Origin: an uncultured Oscillospiraceae bacterium
GTDB lineage: Bacteria; Bacillota; Clostridia; Oscillospirales; Oscillospiraceae
Reading direction: 5' to 3'
Length of the DNA: 35,456 nt
Assembly (NCBI GenBank): GCA_910584045.1
Contig: CAJTYO010000024.1
Location: 1 to 35,456, forward strand
The notes under the pieces were generated by a model. The model ran no database searches, was not told where the DNA came from, and saw only the letters and a list, made by a program, of their open reading frames with translations. Numbering within the stretch: position 1 is the stretch's first letter; every line of letters begins with the position of its first letter. Below, piece by piece: positions 31,904 to 35,456 of the stretch. The translations under genes were made by a program, and so were the position numbers.

Positions 31904-31931
31904 TTTTTTCGGATTTTTTTCCAAATTTTTT
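31904..31931 (-). promoter_or_regulatory. Phased A-tracts upstream of the ackA promoter (UP-like element)
   Basis: Three runs of six or seven T on the plus strand (31904-31909, 31914-31920, 31926-31931) read as A-tracts on the minus strand, with centres about 10.5-11.5 bp apart, close to one helical turn. They begin 4 bp upstream of the -35 box, where RNA polymerase alpha subunits bind. Confidence 0.6.
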
Positions 31932-31958
31932 CCGGACCGGCGGCTGAGGAGGCGCGTG

Positions 31959-33191
31959 GTGGCAGTAGCGGGCGTGATCGCGGAGTACAACCCCTTCCAC
32001 CGGGGCCACGCCTGGCAGCTGGAGGAGCTGCGGCGCAGGCTGGGGGAGAATACGGCGGTCGTGGCCTGTATGAGCGGCAGCTTCGTCCAGAGGGGTGACT
32101 TCGCCATCGCCTTGAAGCACGCCAGGGCGGAGATGGCCCTGCTGGGGGGCGTGGACTTGGTGTTGGAGCTGCCTGCGCCTTGGTCCGCCGCCGGGGCGGA
32201 GCGCTTTGCCCAGGGGGCCGCGGCGGTGCTGGAGGCCACTGGGGTAGTGACCCACCTGGCTTTCGGCTGCGAGTGCGGAACTCTGGAGCCTCTGCGGTCG
32301 GCGGCGGACTGTCTGGACGGTCCGTCGTATCCCGATGCGCTGCGCCGGGTGCTGGCCGGGGGCGGGAGCTTTGCCGCCGCCCGTCAGACGGCTGTGCGCG
32401 AGCTGGCGGGGGCGGCGGCGGACTGTCTGTCCCGCCCAAACGACATTCTGGCGGTGGAGTACCTGCGGGCGTTGAAGGCGCTGGGAAGCGGGATCATCCC
32501 CCTGGCTCTGCCCCGGGTGGGCGCGGGACACGACAGCGGCGAGGAGAGCGACGTCCCCTCCGCCTCCGCCATCCGGGAGAAGATATTGACGGGAGGGGAC
32601 TGGCGGCGTGGACTGCCCGAGACGTCGGCGGCTATTCTTTCCCGGGAAATGGAGGCCGGACGGGCCCCGGTGGTCTGGCGGCGCTGCGAGCGGGCAATTC
32701 TGGCACGGCTGCGGTCCATGGGGGAGGAGGAGCTCCGTCCCTACGACGGCGGGCGGGAGGGACTGTACCACCGCTTTTACGCTGCCATCCGCCGGGAGAC
32801 GGACGTTGAGGGAATCCTCGCCGCTGTGAAGACAAAGCGCTATCCCCTCGCCCGCCTGCGGCGGATGCTGCTGCAGGCCTACTTGGGTGTGCCCCAGGCG
32901 GGGCAGGGGGAGACCCCGCCCTATCTGCGGGTCCTGGGGGCCGGCAGCCGGGGGCGTGCGCTGCTGGGACGTATGCGCGAAGCGGCGGCCCTGCCGGTGC
33001 TTGTCAAGCCGGCACAAGTCAGACGGCTGGGCGGGGAGGCACGCCGGGTCTTCGAGCAGGAGGCGCGGTGCACCGGGCTGTACGTACTGGGCTGCCCCGA
33101 CCTGGGGCAGGCGCGGCCGGACAGCGAGTATGCCGGGCGGCCGGTAATGGCGCCGGGTGCGCCATTGTATAAGGAGAGTGACGCGGTATGA
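31959..33191 (+). CDS. tmcAL: tRNA(Met) cytidine acetate ligase TmcAL
   Basis: A 410-residue enzyme (formerly YlbM) that uses ATP and acetate to form N4-acetylcytidine at the wobble position of elongator tRNA(Met). The nucleotidyltransferase motif His14-x-x-His17 is in GVIAEYNPFHRGHAWQ, followed by MSGSFVQRGDFA and SRPNDILAVEYLRAL, and the SASAIREKI motif. The start at GTG 31959 is chosen because AGGAGG lies 6 nt upstream and family members begin just before GVIAEYNPF; an ATG much earlier lies in the A-tract region. It diverges from ackA, which yields its substrate acetate. Confidence 0.9.
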   Translation: MAVAGVIAEYNPFHRGHAWQLEELRRRLGENTAVVACMSGSFVQRGDFAIALKHARAEMALLGGVDLVLELPAPWSAAGAERFAQGAAAVLEATGVVTHLAFGCECGTLEPLRSAADCLDGPSYPDALRRVLAGGGSFAAARQTAVRELAGAAADCLSRPNDILAVEYLRALKALGSGIIPLALPRVGAGHDSGEESDVPSASAIREKILTGGDWRRGLPETSAAILSREMEAGRAPVVWRRCERAILARLRSMGEEELRPYDGGREGLYHRFYAAIRRETDVEGILAAVKTKRYPLARLRRMLLQAYLGVPQAGQGETPPYLRVLGAGSRGRALLGRMREAAALPVLVKPAQVRRLGGEARRVFEQEARCTGLYVLGCPDLGQARPDSEYAGRPVMAPGAPLYKESDAV

Positions 33192-34012
33192 CAATCAAGA
33201 TAGGGACCCTGCTGATGGCCTGCCTGCTGGCGCTGGCGGCCTGCGCGGGGCTGACGATATACGACCCCGTCCCGGGGCAGCCCGATGGGCTGGGGAATGG
33301 AGAAGAGGAGCCGGTCTATCAGATGGACCCGCTGCTGTCGGAGCGGCAGTTCCGGACCCAGGACGGCAAAAAGGAGCTGGCCCGCTACAGCTACCGGCTG
33401 TGTGCGCTGTCGGTTTCGAACATGGACGTTCTCTCCGGCGAAGCGGCGGTGGAGGCGGCGCGGAACGTGGAGACCTTCAATGCCCGGATGACGCTGCTGA
33501 TGGAGGGCTATGTGGAGTTCGGCGAGGCCATGGGGGCCGATGCGGCGGAGGTTGTGGGCGCGGCGGCGTACTACGACGAGGTGTGTGCGGAGGGGTTCCG
33601 GGCGGGGGAGTACATCAGTATCCGCCTGGACAGCGTCGGCTATACCGGCGGCGCCCACCCCAACCGCTACGCCTCCAGCTGTCTGTTCGATCTGCGCGCC
33701 GGGCAGTTTGTCGACCCTGCTCAGATCGCCGAGGACCCGGAGGCATTTCGGGCCGGCGCGGCGGCGCTGCTGTTGGAGAAGGCGGAGCTGTGCGGGGACC
33801 GAGAGCAGTTCTGGGAGGACTATGCCGACGTCATCACCCGCTGGAACGAGGGGACGGTTGTGTTCGACGGGGAGGGGATGCATGTGGTGTATTCCCCCTA
33901 TGAGCTGGGGCCCTACGCTATTGGCGAGGTGGAGCTGGTTTTGACATACGAGGAGCTGGCCCCCCTGGCGGGGGAGAGCGCCATGGAGCGGCTGGGCCGG
34001 ACGGCTGAATGA
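33188..34012 (+). CDS. DUF3298-like exported lipoprotein
   Basis: A 274-residue protein with a lipoprotein signal (LLMACLLALAAC, lipid-bearing Cys19). The mature part resembles DUF4163/DUF3298 proteins such as RsiV: YYDEVCAEGFRAGEYISIRLDSVGYTGGAHPNRYASSCLFDLRAGQ with its GGAHPN motif, then VVFDGEGMHVVYSPYELGPYAIG. RsiV-type domains bind lysozyme or wall fragments, but here no sigma-binding part or sigma gene is present. It overlaps the tmcAL stop by 4 bp (ATGA), giving translational coupling. Function unknown. Confidence 0.8.
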   Translation: MTIKIGTLLMACLLALAACAGLTIYDPVPGQPDGLGNGEEEPVYQMDPLLSERQFRTQDGKKELARYSYRLCALSVSNMDVLSGEAAVEAARNVETFNARMTLLMEGYVEFGEAMGADAAEVVGAAAYYDEVCAEGFRAGEYISIRLDSVGYTGGAHPNRYASSCLFDLRAGQFVDPAQIAEDPEAFRAGAAALLLEKAELCGDREQFWEDYADVITRWNEGTVVFDGEGMHVVYSPYELGPYAIGEVELVLTYEELAPLAGESAMERLGRTAE

Positions 34013-34021
34013 GGATTGAGA

Positions 34022-34060
34022 AAAGGGGATGACGTCGGTGGGGCGTCATCCCCTTTCTTA
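34022..34060 (+). terminator. Terminator of the tmcAL / lipoprotein unit
   Basis: A perfect 13-bp stem (34022-34034 with 34044-34056) begins 10 bp after the lipoprotein stop and is followed by CTTAATAT. Confidence 0.7.
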
Positions 34061-34500
34061 ATATCATAGACGTGGGCAGAGGCCGTCGAGGCGGCGAGAG
34101 ACTATAAAATATAAAAAACGTTGAAGGTGAGCTGTTATTTTTTGTATATATTTGACGAAATAAAAAGTATACTGGAAACAGAAAATTGAAAGGCATAATA
34201 AGTAAGGAGGCCGGTTGCAGAATCAAAATTGAATACTGGTGTTTATCCACATGCGCTGCGGCAAAACGCCGCGATCCAGCTTCGAAGTGTCAGACTCTGT
34301 TTGATATTTGTCAGCTCACCGAAAGACGGAAGGTTTTTCAGCTGAGGTATTTGTGCTGATGGTCCAAAACGCTCCAACTCTTGGGTATACTTCCAATGAT
34401 AAACCAACCCAACAACCCTGGGGGCTCGATGCAAGGGAGGCGGACGAAATGAGATAACGAGCTTGGGACAGAAAATACCTATGAGGCACAGGACAATGAA
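34061..34500. other. AT-richer intergenic region without a supported gene
   Basis: About 440 bases of clearly lower GC than the flanks, with AT-rich tracts at 34100-34200. A purine-rich AAGGAGG (34204-34210) has no start codon with a reasonable frame after it. A 93-codon minus-strand frame (34243-34524) exists but lacks a ribosome site. No canonical promoter with correct spacing was found for the gene at 34515. It may be the scar of an inserted segment. Confidence 0.4.
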
Positions 34501-34514
34501 GTGGAGGGACACAA

Positions 34515-35198
34515 ATGAATTCAATAGAGGCTATGGCCAAACGCAGTCAGGCATCCCACCTGGTTCTTATCTACGCGCTTGCCGCCGCCACCGTATCGGC
34601 GCTTACGGCATTTGACCCAGAACCCTTGTCGGGGACAGCTTTGGTGATTTTTGCGGACACACCCCTTGTAACGGCGATTACCTTTTCCATGATTGTCCAT
34701 CTGGTGATTGTTTATAATCAAAAGGATCTGTTGGCAGACGGATTCATTTTGATTGCGTCTTTGTCCGCCGGATTAGTTTTGGGCGCGCTGGGGGCAAAGC
34801 TTCTGGGCAGAATGGTACCGATACTGGGATCGTTCAATAACGCGATCATTACTTTTTCACTGCATTATGCAACTGGGCATGTACTTATAGATTATCTGGA
34901 GAAAGAAAGAAAAATTACCGATGTGACGCTGCAGTATGTGAAAGAGAATAAGGAAAAGTACGAGGAGGAGGGCAGGAGAAAGGGCAAGGAGGCGATTGAG
35001 GCGTCGAAAAAAATGGACCATGAGGATAGGCAGATGCTGAAGGAGTTAATCAAACAGTATCGAACGATTTCCGAAGCTCTGAAGAGGGCGTCGGAGAAAA
35101 AGCTCACAGACGAGTCCGTTCAGCTGTCGGAAAGGCTTTTGGAGCTTGGGGAGAAAATAGGCGCGATCTATGCGAGATACGGATATTCAATCACCTGA
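34515..35198 (+). CDS. Membrane protein with C-terminal coiled coil, unknown family
   Basis: A 227-residue protein. Residues 15-120 hold about four hydrophobic helices (LVLIYALAAATVSALTAF, VTAITFSMIVHLVIVY, FILIASLSAGLVLGALGA, ITFSLHYATGHVLI). Residues 122-220 are highly charged and predicted as coiled coil (KENKEKYEEEGRRKGKEAIEASKKMDHEDRQ). GGAGGG lies 7 nt before the ATG. GC is much lower than in neighbouring genes, a sign of transfer. I do not recognise it; the shape suggests a membrane-anchored partner-binding or sensory protein. Confidence 0.75.
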   Translation: MNSIEAMAKRSQASHLVLIYALAAATVSALTAFDPEPLSGTALVIFADTPLVTAITFSMIVHLVIVYNQKDLLADGFILIASLSAGLVLGALGAKLLGRMVPILGSFNNAIITFSLHYATGHVLIDYLEKERKITDVTLQYVKENKEKYEEEGRRKGKEAIEASKKMDHEDRQMLKELIKQYRTISEALKRASEKKLTDESVQLSERLLELGEKIGAIYARYGYSIT

Positions 35199-35358
35199 GA
35201 AAAATCCTGTCCGGGCCAGTATGCGCCTGTCACATACATAGTGAACCGGGAAACCTGCGGAGAGCTGCCGGCGGCGGTCTTGAAGGGAGGCCGCCGCCTC
35301 AGACCGTCAAAAAAGGCCTCAGCAGGCGTTGGGCGGGCGAAGCCCGCCATAGCTCTAA

Positions 35359-35446
35359 GGCCGCCTTTGGCGGCCCCACGGGAGTTTTCGCCGGAGGCGA
35401 AAAAATTTTTTGATCACTTTTTCGGCGGCATGTACGTCGAAAAAGT
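35359..35446 (+). terminator. Cluster of hairpins with an intrinsic terminator
   Basis: GGCCGCC-TTT-GGCGGCC (35359-35375) is followed by TTTTCGCC-GGA-GGCGAAAA (35385-35403), AA and six T (35406-35411), a good terminator. A third stem pairs 35416-35426 with 35436-35446 over 11 bp with one wobble. The 160 bases before them hold no gene, only GC-rich inverted stretches such as GGGCGGGCGAAGCCCGCC. Confidence 0.65.
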
Positions 35447-35456
35447 ACTTTGCGGG

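Noticed and set aside
34243..34524. 93-codon minus-strand frame in the AT-richer gap
   Set aside because: It has no Shine-Dalgarno site and overlaps the start of the better-supported plus-strand gene. The C-terminal half looks protein-like, so a search against conserved short frames would be worthwhile.

Overview
The window is GC-rich (clearly above 60% over most of its length) and reads as the chromosome of an anaerobic, gut-type Clostridia bacterium. My best guess is the Oscillospiraceae (Flavonifractor / Pseudoflavonifractor / Lawsonibacter-like). This is inferred from the GC content, AGGAGG-type ribosome sites, a Firmicutes glgBCDAP operon with GlgD, an anaerobic RNR activase, acetate kinase, SecG, YerC and TmcAL. 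There are no rRNA or tRNA genes, no CRISPR array, and no prophage beyond one lone tyrosine recombinase at the left edge.

Layout. 0.1-3.3 kb: recombinase (-), a MITE-like repeat, a secreted polysaccharide deacetylase and an XRE/TPR regulator (+), then secG (-). 3.7-4.6 kb: an AT-richer pocket with a DUF3788-type protein and an ABM-like small protein. 4.66-6.45 kb: a promoter, a manganese-type (yybP-ykoY) riboswitch with terminator, and a flotillin-like SPFH protein. 6.5-8.8 kb: an iscR-iscS-iscU operon (-) with the same short inverted repeat in front of each gene. 9.0-13.9 kb (+): a PatB/MalY-type PLP lyase, a second copy of the repeat, an ECF sigma/membrane anti-sigma pair and a serine hydrolase. 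14.0-19.0 kb: small orphan proteins, a LytTR/GHKL two-component system, RidA and a GyrI-like protein. 19.0-28.3 kb (-): glgB-glgC-glgD-glgA-glgP-nrdG. 28.6-29.7 kb (+): a TrpR-like YerC regulator overlapping a methyltransferase. 29.7-31.8 kb (-): a FabG-like SDR and ackA. 32.0-34.0 kb (+): tmcAL and a DUF3298-like lipoprotein. 34.1-35.5 kb: an AT-richer segment with a membrane/coiled-coil protein and a cluster of hairpins.

How the genes work together. The isc block supplies Fe-S clusters and is probably autoregulated by IscR; the PLP lyase that diverges from it may also act in sulfur amino acid metabolism. The glg operon is a complete glycogen cycle: ADP-glucose synthesis by GlgC/D, elongation by GlgA, branching by GlgB, phosphorolysis by GlgP. 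AckA makes ATP and acetate, and the divergent TmcAL uses acetate and ATP for tRNA modification.

Most notable observations: (1) a Mn2+-type riboswitch placed before a flotillin rather than a known Mn transporter; (2) three matching inverted repeats, one before each isc gene; (3) a GlgB with a Lys/Pro/Ala-rich tail carrying three 23-residue repeats, the last with an AT-hook-like core; (4) two diverged copies of a terminal-inverted-repeat element whose internal stems show compensatory changes; (5) helically phased A-tracts just upstream of the ackA promoter. All functional statements come from reading the sequence and recalling families; no database search was possible.
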